The notes under the pieces are model-generated. The model did not search any database, was not told the origin of the DNA, and worked only from the letters and a program-made list of their open reading frames with translations. A DNA stretch of 64,000 nt from PWXP01 sp040772845 (GTDB lineage: Bacteria; Planctomycetota; Planctomycetia; Pirellulales; Thermoguttaceae): the NCBI GenBank assembly GCA_040772845.1, contig JAXGXG010000001.1, positions 6,138,001-6,202,000 on the forward strand, read 5' to 3'. The position numbers were made by a program, and so were the translations under genes. Positions 1 to 7,460 of the stretch are shown here, piece by piece (position 1 is the stretch's first letter; every line of letters starts with the position of its first letter).

Positions 1-753
1 CGTATGGCGGTGCCGCAGCTTGTGGTATGCGCAGATGCGGGGTTCCTTCCCTTCCGGCCCGACGTGACGTTCGAGTATCTCTGTCAGAAGCTGCATGTCT
101 TCCATGTCCTGGCGGTCCATCAGCCGGCCGCCCGAACGCCGTATCAGGCCAAGAGCCATCCAGCCGATGTTCACGCCGAGTAGCAGCGCCGTGATCGGGT
201 CGAAGTAGACCCATCCGGTCAGCTTTACCAGTCCCAGGCCGACAAGCACGGCGATACTGGTCAACGCGTCGCTGAGCAGATGCTTGCCATCGGCCTCCAG
301 GGTCATCGAGTCCTGCTTCCGCCCCGTGCGGAGCAGATAGAAACCCACGCCGCCGTTGACGAACAGGGCCAGCACGACCATGGCCAGGCCGACGCCCAAC
401 CTCTGTTCCTGGACCAGATCGCCGCGCCACATCGCATCGAAGGTGCGTACGACGATGAATATGGCGGCCATCAAGACCATTCCTCCCTCGAACATGGCCG
501 AGAGAAACTCGATCTTGCCGTGGCCGTAGGGATGCTCCTCATCGGCCGGGCTGTGCGCGACGACCAGCGCATAGAAGGCCATGGTCGCGCCCAGTACGTT
601 CGCGATGCTCTCGACCGCGTCCGAAAAAATCGCAGCAGAACCGGTGACAAAGTATGCCGCAAACTTGATCAATAGCAGAACAATGCTCACGGTGAGCGAG
701 ACGATAACCGCCCAGGCTTCAGCCGTCGGGATATGTGCGTTTCGGAATCGCAT
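1..753 (-). CDS. Cation diffusion facilitator transporter (3' end cut by window)
   Basis: An integral membrane metal-ion/proton antiporter of the CDF (cation efflux) family. The 251 visible codons start at an ATG at 753, with an AGGGTGG-like ribosome site about 10 bases upstream. Visible are alternating hydrophobic segments, the family metal-site region FSDAVES near residue 45, the short YGHGKIE stretch near residue 75, and a second acidic site, HLLSDALTS, near residue 155. CDF proteins normally run to about 300 residues with a cytoplasmic C-terminal dimerisation domain; here only the start of that domain (ending RHRHT) lies inside the window. The metal specificity (Zn, Fe, Mn, Co) cannot be told. 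The family call is firm. Confidence 0.93.
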   Translation of the reverse strand, partial: MRFRNAHIPTAEAWAVIVSLTVSIVLLLIKFAAYFVTGSAAIFSDAVESIANVLGATMAFYALVVAHSPADEEHPYGHGKIEFLSAMFEGGMVLMAAIFIVVRTFDAMWRGDLVQEQRLGVGLAMVVLALFVNGGVGFYLLRTGRKQDSMTLEADGKHLLSDALTSIAVLVGLGLVKLTGWVYFDPITALLLGVNIGWMALGLIRRSGGRLMDRQDMEDMQLLTEILERHVGPEGKEPRICAYHKLRHRHT

Positions 754-858
754 GGGATTGCAGCCACCCTCTTCTTGGGATGGGCCGTGAATCAGGGAAT
801 TGAACTGAGATCACTCCAGACGCTCGCCTCGAATCGTAACCGTCATGCGGTGGATCGA

Positions 859-1920
859 TCAGTCTATTGGCCGGCATTGCCGCTGGGCGTGTTCGGCGGC
901 GGCGATATGCTGTCGATTGGTCTTCAACTCGAACTCGCGCAGGACGTCGGCAATCTTCACATCGGGCGAGCGGCTCTCGAGAATGCTCCATTCTTCTTCG
1001 CCGTACGTGGTGATGCGGATCTTGGGGCCGTATTGGGCCTGGATCTCCTGGAATCGCCTGCAATAGGGCCATGTGTGCAGAAATGCCTTCTCCAGGTTGA
1101 TCGGCGCGCAGGCCCAGCGGTTCCATCGCGTGGTCCACGCAACCGGGTTCCCGGCGACATCGCAGATCTTGCTCGTATCTTTCCAGGCACTGGAGACGAC
1201 GCAGTATCCATTCTGCCAGGCCTTGGCGTTGACCATCGCACCGCCTGCAAAGGCGGACGGCCAGAAGACGATTTCCGCACCGTTTTCTGCAAGTCGCGCC
1301 CAGCCGTCGTCCCACTTGATATCGAAGCAGACTTGCGCTCCGATTGTCCCGAAGTCGGCCTGGAAGACGGGCGGGTCGAGCGGCCCCGGTACGATGCCCT
1401 TCTCCATTTCGCCTTCTGTCAGGTGCATCTTGCGATACTCACCCAGCAGTTGCCCCTTCCGGTCGATGAATACGGCCGCGTTGTAGAATCGCGGCCCCTG
1501 GCGGGTGTAGATTGGGCAGACCACGTACACCGCGTGCTTTCTGGCGAACTCGGCGAACGGTCGCGAGATGTCGCCGATGGGCACTTCCGCGACGTCGTCC
1601 AGCGGTGGACGGCCTGCACGGAGCGTGCCGAACGGAAAGACTTCGGGCAGGCAGATGATGTCGGGCTCACACGGCAGTATTTCTTCCATTCGCCGCAGCA
1701 TGGCCTCGATCATCTGCGGAAACCGATCGGCCCCCAATCCTTCCAGAGAGACCGTAGCCACCCAGACCTCACGCGGTAACCGGTCGGCTCGGGCGGTTGG
1801 CGGCGCCGACTGTGCGGTCGAGGCCATGCCCATGCCTGCACACGCCACGAGTCCCGCCCCGCAAGATGCTTCCTGGAGGAATCCCCGACGTGTCGCCCGA
1901 TCATTGCCTGAATGTGCCAT
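859..1920 (-). CDS. Tat-exported nitrilase-superfamily hydrolase
   Basis: A 353-residue carbon-nitrogen hydrolase, which would split amide or nitrile C-N bonds. The N terminus carries a twin-arginine signal (ATRRGFLQE followed by an Ala/Gly-rich hydrophobic run to about residue 38), so the enzyme should be folded in the cytoplasm and exported. The nitrilase catalytic triad is visible: Glu93 in CLPEVF, Lys164 in YRKMHL and Cys198 in QVCFDIKW. Length suits the family plus a signal. The substrate is not deducible; the closest general description is a secreted amidohydrolase. The gene is divergent from the ATPase at 2100, with about 180 bases between them. Confidence 0.9.
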   Translation of the reverse strand: MAHSGNDRATRRGFLQEASCGAGLVACAGMGMASTAQSAPPTARADRLPREVWVATVSLEGLGADRFPQMIEAMLRRMEEILPCEPDIICLPEVFPFGTLRAGRPPLDDVAEVPIGDISRPFAEFARKHAVYVVCPIYTRQGPRFYNAAVFIDRKGQLLGEYRKMHLTEGEMEKGIVPGPLDPPVFQADFGTIGAQVCFDIKWDDGWARLAENGAEIVFWPSAFAGGAMVNAKAWQNGYCVVSSAWKDTSKICDVAGNPVAWTTRWNRWACAPINLEKAFLHTWPYCRRFQEIQAQYGPKIRITTYGEEEWSILESRSPDVKIADVLREFELKTNRQHIAAAEHAQRQCRPID

Positions 1921-2064
1921 GGTGGGGCCTGTAGATGTTTGAGGATTGATGCTTGAGGGTTGATGGCGATTGTGGCATGGGTGGTGTGGTTTGTCAAGTT
2001 GCTGGGAGTGTGTCCGGTATGCCGCTGCGGTTCGTATTGTTGGCAGCTACACGGAGGGGTGCGG

Positions 2065-2093
2065 TTGACTAATTTGCGATTGCATCGTAAAAT
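2065..2093 (+). promoter_or_regulatory. Sigma70-type promoter, likely giving a leaderless mRNA
   Basis: TTGACT at 2065-2070 and TAAAAT at 2088-2093 are separated by exactly 17 bases. The ATPase start codon is at 2100, only 6 bases past the -10 box, where transcription would normally begin. There is no ribosome-binding site in between. A leaderless transcript is therefore predicted. Confidence 0.65.
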
Positions 2094-2099
2094 AGTCGT

Positions 2100-3314
2100 A
2101 TGTCGTACATCGCCAGAAGCATCGAAACGACTGTGCAGCGGCTCTCGGGGCAGTTCCCGGCACTGTTGGTGAGCGGGGCGCGGCAGAGTGGTAAGACCAC
2201 ATTGCTGCAGCACTTATGTGGCGCAGACCGTGCTTACATAAGCCTTGACGATCCGAACTTGCTGCGACTGGCGACGGACGACCCGCAACTACTCCTGCAG
2301 CGGTTTCCGGGCGATGTCCTTATCGACGAGATTCAGCAAGCTCCCGATCTGTTGCCACTTGTGAAGCTGACGGTGGACAGGTCTGGCCGAATGGGTCAGT
2401 TCTGGTTGACCGGATCTCAACAGTTCGACCTGATGAAGGGAGTCTCGGAGTCGTTAGCGGGCCGGGTAGCCGTGTTGGAGCTTCTTCCATTCTCCTACGC
2501 AGAACGAATGCATGTGTCGGACGATCGGAGTCCGTGGTATCCGGGCCTGGAATCTGCGCCGGAACGTATACTCCGCGCCGATTTGCACTCGGTCTTTGCC
2601 GCGATTCACGATGGAGGGTTTCCACGGCTGGTTGCCGAGCCTGACCTGGACATCGAGGCCTACATTGCATCGTACATCACGACCTATCTGCAGCGCGACG
2701 TGCGGGATCTTTTGAGAGTGGGGGACTTACGCGACTTCGATCGTTTTCTCCGCGCTTGTGCCGCCAGGACGGCCCAAATGCTCAATATGAGTGAACTGGC
2801 GCGGGATGTCGGCGTGGCGGTGAGTACGGTCAAACGATGGCTCAGTGTGCTGGAAGCCAGTTGCCAGGTGTTGTTACTTGAGCCGTTCTATCGCAACGTG
2901 GGCAAGCGTCTGGTCAAGACGCCGAAGCTCTATTTTTTGAATACGGGGTTGGCCTGTTTCCTGACAGGTTGGCGAAGTCCCGAAACGGCAGCAAGCGGCG
3001 CGATGGCGGGGCCTTTGTTCGAAACGTACGTCGTTGGTGAAGTGCTCAAGAGTTGGCGTAACCAGGGACGCCGACCTCCGTTGTACTACTGGCGCACGAA
3101 GCAGAAGGCCGAAATCGGTCTTCTGTTCGATTTGGACGGCCAGCTCTACCCAGCCGAAGTCAAGCTGGCGGCTTCACCTGGCAAGCCTGGGGCAGGATGG
3201 CAAAGTCTGCAGAACTCGGGTTTCGAGGTAGGGAAGGGCTGCGTGATCTGTCTGTGTGAGCAGCCGTTTCCTCTTGCCCGCGGGATCGACGCTGTGCCTG
3301 TTGGCACGATCTGA
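2100..3314 (+). CDS. AAA-type ATPase with DUF4143 C-terminal domain
   Basis: A 404-residue cytoplasmic ATPase of the widespread AAA_14/DUF4143 family (PD-(D/E)XK-like C-terminal region), whose cellular role is not established. Walker A is SGARQSGKTT near residues 25-34, Walker B is VLIDEIQQAPD near residue 73, and a sensor-like LTGSQQ follows near residue 101. A winged-helix-like stretch (NMSELARDVGVAVSTVKRW) lies near residues 227-247. The C-terminal region has YYWRTKQKAEIGLLFD and PAEVKL, matching the nuclease-like DUF4143 end (family consensus E-V-D-F, here AEIGLLFD). The start is fixed by the -10 box just upstream. Such genes usually stand alone, as this one does. Confidence 0.93.
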   Translation: MSYIARSIETTVQRLSGQFPALLVSGARQSGKTTLLQHLCGADRAYISLDDPNLLRLATDDPQLLLQRFPGDVLIDEIQQAPDLLPLVKLTVDRSGRMGQFWLTGSQQFDLMKGVSESLAGRVAVLELLPFSYAERMHVSDDRSPWYPGLESAPERILRADLHSVFAAIHDGGFPRLVAEPDLDIEAYIASYITTYLQRDVRDLLRVGDLRDFDRFLRACAARTAQMLNMSELARDVGVAVSTVKRWLSVLEASCQVLLLEPFYRNVGKRLVKTPKLYFLNTGLACFLTGWRSPETAASGAMAGPLFETYVVGEVLKSWRNQGRRPPLYYWRTKQKAEIGLLFDLDGQLYPAEVKLAASPGKPGAGWQSLQNSGFEVGKGCVICLCEQPFPLARGIDAVPVGTI

Positions 3315-3344
3315 GGGGGCCGCTTCTGTAATATCGAACCGCGT

Positions 3345-4310
3345 TTACGCCTCGGCCGTTGGAAGCCGGCGGTCGATCAGGACCATGCCGACCAGGGTCA
3401 TGGCGACACCGACGACGAGCCAGGGAGTGACCTGCTCGTGGAACAGGGCAATCCCTGCACACGCGGCCATGGCCACCTGCGATGTGTTCAACAGATTGAC
3501 GTTCACTACCGTGGTCAGGTGCAGCCCCTTGGTCAGCGCGACAAAGGCAATCAGGTTGAGAACGCCAGCCGCGAGCATCCAGGCAAGGTGATCGGCTGGC
3601 AGGGCGCGCCACGCTTCCAGGCCATTGCCCCGCAGGCTGATAACGCCCAGGACGGCCGCACCGACGCCTGTGGTGATGAAGACCACCAGCATTTGCGAGA
3701 CCCCGCGCGTGACGGTTCCGCGAATGGTTACGGTTAGCGTGGCGAAGGTCAGGCCTGCCAGGCAGGCGAGGCCGACGGCGGTGGCTGCCAGCCACCAGGG
3801 GGCGCCGGGCTTCAGGATGTTGCCCCGGGCCGTTCCGATGGTCAGCAGGATGATGGACAGCAGCAGCAGGACGAGGGCGATCATGGTGCGAGGGGCGATC
3901 CGTTCGCGCAGGACGACGCGCCCCAGCAGCGCGGCTGCGCCAAGCATGACGCAGTAGATGATCGGCACGGCTACGGCCAACCCGACCACGCCGAAAGCGA
4001 ATTGCTGGCCCAGGTTGCCCACAAGTTGCACGGCCAGGCCGACCGCAGTCAGTATGGCAAGCGTACTTGCAGACGGAAGGAACCGATCACCTGCCAGCCA
4101 TCGCCAGACAAGCCACGGTCCGACGACTCCGGCCGCGACGATTTCCTTCATACAGATGGTCATGACCACGCTGACCTGTTGCCCGGCGAGTTGCCTGAGG
4201 CAGATATTCGCAGCCGTATAGCCCACGGCCGAAACGACGCAGCACGCCGTGCCGGCTACTGCCGGATCGACGGGAATGAAACCAAGAAAGCGATGCGGTG
4301 TCGGTGCCAT
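3345..4310 (-). CDS. EamA/DMT-family permease
   Basis: A 321-residue membrane protein with about ten hydrophobic segments arranged as two EamA-type halves (residues about 20-150 and 180-310), the pattern of drug/metabolite exporters. The second half ends with the typical HEQVTPWLVVGVAMTLVGMVLI segment, in which a charged loop precedes the last helix. The substrate cannot be predicted. The gene converges with the DUF4143 ATPase, with 30 bases between the stop codons. The start at 4310 has no clear Shine-Dalgarno site but lies 10 bases after a perfect TATAAT. Confidence 0.9.
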   Translation of the reverse strand: MAPTPHRFLGFIPVDPAVAGTACCVVSAVGYTAANICLRQLAGQQVSVVMTICMKEIVAAGVVGPWLVWRWLAGDRFLPSASTLAILTAVGLAVQLVGNLGQQFAFGVVGLAVAVPIIYCVMLGAAALLGRVVLRERIAPRTMIALVLLLLSIILLTIGTARGNILKPGAPWWLAATAVGLACLAGLTFATLTVTIRGTVTRGVSQMLVVFITTGVGAAVLGVISLRGNGLEAWRALPADHLAWMLAAGVLNLIAFVALTKGLHLTTVVNVNLLNTSQVAMAACAGIALFHEQVTPWLVVGVAMTLVGMVLIDRRLPTAEA

Positions 4311-4320
4311 GGGAGTGGTG

Positions 4321-4326
4321 ATTATA
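4321..4326 (-). promoter_or_regulatory. Perfect -10 box (TATAAT) for the EamA permease
   Basis: On the minus strand TATAAT is followed by 10 bases and then the ATG at 4310. A start site 6-7 bases past the box would leave a leader of only 3-4 bases. No convincing -35 box is seen 16-18 bases upstream. Confidence 0.45.
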
Positions 4327-4437
4327 GTGCCCGCTCAGCGATGCAGAAGGGGGAGGGGGGCGCGATACTGCGATATCGGGCTGTAATGATCCACATTATG
4401 CCTTGACGGAAAGCAACGGCGCCGGTACCTTTGAGGC

Positions 4438-4620
4438 ATGTCGCATCCAACGTCCCAATCGAATGGTCCACTCAACAAGAAGAGTGTCACTGCATGGTAT
4501 GACACAACGCCCTATCGGGGAATCGCAATTAACGTCTTCTTGCTGGTCGGATTTGTACTTCTGGCGACGTTTTTTGATTCGCTGGTGTGCTCCGCGCAAA
4601 CCCCAGTCATCGATCCGTGA
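4438..4620 (+). CDS. Possible 60-residue single-span membrane protein
   Basis: A small open frame with one clear hydrophobic stretch (NVFLLVGFVLLATFF, about residues 32-46) after a polar N terminus. It ends 15 bases before the antitoxin start at 4636, so a two-gene unit is possible. No good ribosome site is present (GAGG lies too close to the ATG) and I recognise no family. It could easily be a chance frame. Confidence 0.25.
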   Translation: MSHPTSQSNGPLNKKSVTAWYDTTPYRGIAINVFLLVGFVLLATFFDSLVCSAQTPVIDP

Positions 4621-4635
4621 TATGAGCAGGCATCT

Positions 4636-4855
4636 ATGTCTCTTGAAATACCGCTCGGCACACTGTCGGTTGCTGAAAAAAGTCCGTTTGCTGGAAAGCG
4701 TGTGGGACAGTCTTTGCAGTAAGCGAGGTGACGTGAAGTCGCCCGAGTGGCATCGCGAGGTGCTTGAAGTACGAAAGCAACGGTTCAAGGATGAGCAAGC
4801 GACGGTTTGTCCATGGGATGAAGCCAAGGCTCGGTTTCTGGAAATAGGACAATAA
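4636..4855 (+). pseudogene. Addiction-module antitoxin (TIGR02574-like), frameshifted at an A6 run
   Basis: The N terminus MSLEIPLGTLSVAEK starts at an ATG at 4636 with GAGCAGG 5-6 bases upstream. The rest, VRLLESVWDSL, PEWHREVLEVRKQRF and PWDEAKARF, is typical of the putative addiction-module component family (about 70 residues). The two parts are in different frames and meet at six adenines (4676-4681); five adenines would restore AEKVRLLESVW. No RelE-like toxin follows, since the next gene is on the opposite strand, so this is an orphan. It may be an inactive relic, a transcript-slippage gene or an assembly error. Confidence 0.75.
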
Positions 4856-4870
4856 TCGTCCACATTTCGT

Positions 4871-6010
4871 CTACAGCCTGTCGCCAAACTGCTTGCGAAA
4901 CGCGGTCAGCTTCTCCTGGACGCCGTTGTCGTTCTTCTGCCCCTGCAGATACTCGTAGGCGCGGCGGGCGATGAAGAAGTTGTCGTGGTCCAGAAGCTGG
5001 ACGATATTGGCCTCGACCTTGGCCGGTTGCTTGTTCTTCGCCAGCATCTCGAGAATGCGATGGACGGCGAAGTAGGGCATATCTTCCAATGCGGCGGAAA
5101 GGACTTCCCGGGTTTCGGCCGGAAGTTCCGGCTGTTCGGTGAAGTAGTCGAGAATCGGACGGCTTGTGTAGCCGTCCATGCCGCGGGCCAGCTCAACGAG
5201 CCGCTTGTGCAGCTTCTGCTGGTCGGTTGCGGCGCGGCATACGTAATCAAGTGCCAGAGAAACGTGCTCGATCTGCCGCGTGTTGCCCAATACGTCAAGA
5301 GCATCGTCGATGTACTGGTTATCAGCAGGCGATTGGGCAAGGACGTACCGAAGTGCGAAGTCGGCCTCGCGTGGATCTTCCGATTGCAGCAAGCGGCGGA
5401 CATACGCGGGGGTTGCCCGCTTGCACGTTGCCGTTCGCAGGCGTGGTACGATCTCGCCATTGGCGTAATGCCACAAGACCCAGGTGGTGAAGGCGGCGCC
5501 CTCGACGACGGCGTCGGCCACGGCCTGGGGCGTGGCGCCTGACCAGCCGTCGATGCCTTCCGCCGGCTCCGACTGCTTGACCACAAGGGCTTCGTAGGGG
5601 AGTGTCGCCAGGAGCGATTGCCGGTTCTTCAGAATGCGATCGAGTTTGCGGTAGTCGGCGTCGGTGAAGACTTCGTGCTCCATACGCGTCAGGGGTGCGT
5701 TCATGGGGCATTCGATTCGCTGGTAGTAGCCCAACGCGTCCCAGTACATCGTCAGGTGTACAATCCGGCACTGATTGTCCATGCACACGTGGACTTGAAG
5801 CCGCACGTTATAGCCGGTGGGCGTTCCATCCGGATCGGTGGTCGCGAATACCTTGTACCGCTTCGGCGGCTCGTCTGGCGTGACCGGATTGCTCAGTTCC
5901 ACCGAAAAGGCGGCTCGCGGTTCATTGGCCTTGACGGCAAACGATCCCGGCGAGAGCCATGCCAGCAAGAGGACAAACGTGCATACAGAGCGAAGTCGTA
6001 ACAATGCCAT
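4871..6010 (-). CDS. Secreted protein with HEAT-like helical repeats and an SGAT motif
   Basis: About 379 residues from the ATG at 6010, chosen because it gives a clean Sec signal peptide (MALLRLRSVCTFVLLLAWL, cleavage near AVKA); an upstream in-frame ATG would add 11 residues. The middle contains DGWSGATPQAVADAVVEGA, which resembles the SGAT motif of FMN-binding domains, where Thr carries covalent FMN. The C-terminal 200 residues are short paired helices (LDYFTEQPELPAETREV, AVHRILEMLAK), which suggests HEAT-type repeats. A conserved CMDNQCR pair of cysteines lies near residue 80. Likely periplasmic; an electron-transfer or scaffold role is possible but unproven. Confidence 0.7.
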   Translation of the reverse strand: MALLRLRSVCTFVLLLAWLSPGSFAVKANEPRAAFSVELSNPVTPDEPPKRYKVFATTDPDGTPTGYNVRLQVHVCMDNQCRIVHLTMYWDALGYYQRIECPMNAPLTRMEHEVFTDADYRKLDRILKNRQSLLATLPYEALVVKQSEPAEGIDGWSGATPQAVADAVVEGAAFTTWVLWHYANGEIVPRLRTATCKRATPAYVRRLLQSEDPREADFALRYVLAQSPADNQYIDDALDVLGNTRQIEHVSLALDYVCRAATDQQKLHKRLVELARGMDGYTSRPILDYFTEQPELPAETREVLSAALEDMPYFAVHRILEMLAKNKQPAKVEANIVQLLDHDNFFIARRAYEYLQGQKNDNGVQEKLTAFRKQFGDRL

Positions 6011-6268
6011 GGTCAGAACCTGGAATACAACTGCGGTTGGCACAGTATGGGCGGGAAGGAAATGGTAGGTTAGTCCCCGGCCTCATCGGCCGGATGCACT
6101 GGCAGTTTCCGGCGGCAGGGCGCGGTAATTGTATTTTACCTACAACCAGATCCGGGGTAAAGTCTGGTCATTGGCGTGTGCAGCAGCGGGTTTGTGTTCT
6201 CGCGAGCCGGAGAGGCATTGGGTGGTACGTCCCCTTGTTGTTGTACACAAGTTCGAGTTGCACGGAAG

Positions 6269-6450
6269 GCCACCGTGCGGGCTTGTCCCGCCGGAGCCGT
6301 GGTCAGTCAGCTACAAGGGGGTACCCGCAATGCCTTCCTCCGCGAATCGCCGCCGCCGGAGGCGGCGGCGATTCGCGGAGGAAAATGGGGAGTTTGGGGA
6401 CTGCTTGTAGCTAAAGACCACCGCTCCGGCTGGACAAGCCAGCCGGTGGC
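6269..6450. repeat. Nested hairpin element, copy 1
   Basis: The 577-base gap 6011-6587 is filled mostly by this element. Outer arms at about 6269-6304 and 6416-6450 are inverted to each other, and each is itself a small hairpin (CCGGCTGG-ACAAG-CCAGCCGG on the right). CAGCTACA (6308-6315) pairs with TGTAGCT (6405-6411). The centre is a perfect 23-base inverted repeat (6335-6357 and 6361-6383) with loop GGA and tip GCCGCC/GGCGGC. No coding potential is evident. Related copies lie at 16.3, 22.6 and 49.4 kb. Confidence 0.85.
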
Positions 6451-6587
6451 GTCCGAGAATTGTGTACTACAACAAGGGCGTGGTCGTTGGTGGATCCGGT
6501 CTGCGACCACGCCCTTCGTGCCTCAGGGCTTGCCACCCAACTACCAAGAAATCTTGTCTTGCCACACCCCTTGTGCTTTCGCGAGGC

Positions 6588-7328
6588 CTACGTGACTGAT
6601 CCCCGTTTGCTGAACTCGACCACCCAGGCGTCCGGCACGGATTGTTCGATGACCAGTCGGGCCAGGTTGAGCCACCGGTGGCATTGGTCCAGCAAGACGC
6701 TATCGGCGGTGGCGATGACGCAATTCGTGCCGGCAGCGGCCAAGATCCGGTCGGGATCGGGGACCAGCTCCACTTGCCACGACCAGCCGCAGCGCCGGGC
6801 GATCTCCTCCATGAGCGCTCGCAACCGGCCGCTGTTCGAGACGGGTCGGTCCAGGTACCAGACGCACTCGCGCGGCTCAAGTTGTACGAGCGTCTGCCCG
6901 AGGAGTTCCAGGGCCGGTCGTGTCTCGGCCACCTTCCGGTAGCTGCCGTGCATACTGGCCATATCGCGAAAAGCGCCGTCGCGCGCCGCCAGCACCACGC
7001 CCCCGGCCAGGGCGGCCTCCAGCGTGGTCAGCGCGTTGTACCCGTCAATCCACAGCGTCGCTCCGGCCGCGTCTTCGGGTGCGATCATCTTCGCCATGCG
7101 CCGCGCGGCATCGGCATCGCTGCACACCGAGCGGGCCACGGCCGTGCGCTGCCGGGCGCCGAGCGCATGCCGGTCGCCCACCAGTTTCAGCGACGAGGCC
7201 GGTGCATAGCCTCGCGAGAGCAGCAACGCCAAGTCCCCCGCCGCCGCCTGCAGTCTGGGCAACACCTCCAGCGCAAACAGTCGCCCATCCTCCGGATGCG
7301 CCCCACGATGCTTTCGCCGGTCAGGCAT
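6588..7328 (-). CDS. DUF434/DUF5616 domain protein
   Basis: A 246-residue cytoplasmic protein beginning MPDRRKHRGAHPED, the hallmark start of the DUF434 family, with AGGATGG 8 bases upstream of the ATG at 7328. The N-terminal 60 residues are the DUF434 part; the rest (LWIDGYNALTTLEAAL, ECVWYLDRPVSNSGRL, CVIATADSVLLD) is the DUF5616 part and has the D/N-rich features of a PIN/NYN-like fold: an acidic first strand with DGYN and a late TADS. A nuclease role is only an inference from that pattern. It lies 132 bases downstream of the two-ATPase operon on the same strand, so co-transcription is possible. Confidence 0.8.
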   Translation of the reverse strand: MPDRRKHRGAHPEDGRLFALEVLPRLQAAAGDLALLLSRGYAPASSLKLVGDRHALGARQRTAVARSVCSDADAARRMAKMIAPEDAAGATLWIDGYNALTTLEAALAGGVVLAARDGAFRDMASMHGSYRKVAETRPALELLGQTLVQLEPRECVWYLDRPVSNSGRLRALMEEIARRCGWSWQVELVPDPDRILAAAGTNCVIATADSVLLDQCHRWLNLARLVIEQSVPDAWVVEFSKRGSVT

Positions 7329-7460
7329 GGGTTGCCATCCTATCGGGGTGTGCTGGATTAGGATTCGCCGTGGTATTCTGTCGCCGCCATCCGACTGACG
7401 TATTCTACTCGATGCGCTTTGATATGCCACGATCTTCTGCCAGTACGGCGATATGCCTCC

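Noticed and set aside
4396..4887. 163-codon minus-strand frame
   Set aside because: Overlaps the recognisable antitoxin on the other strand and shows no protein-like pattern.
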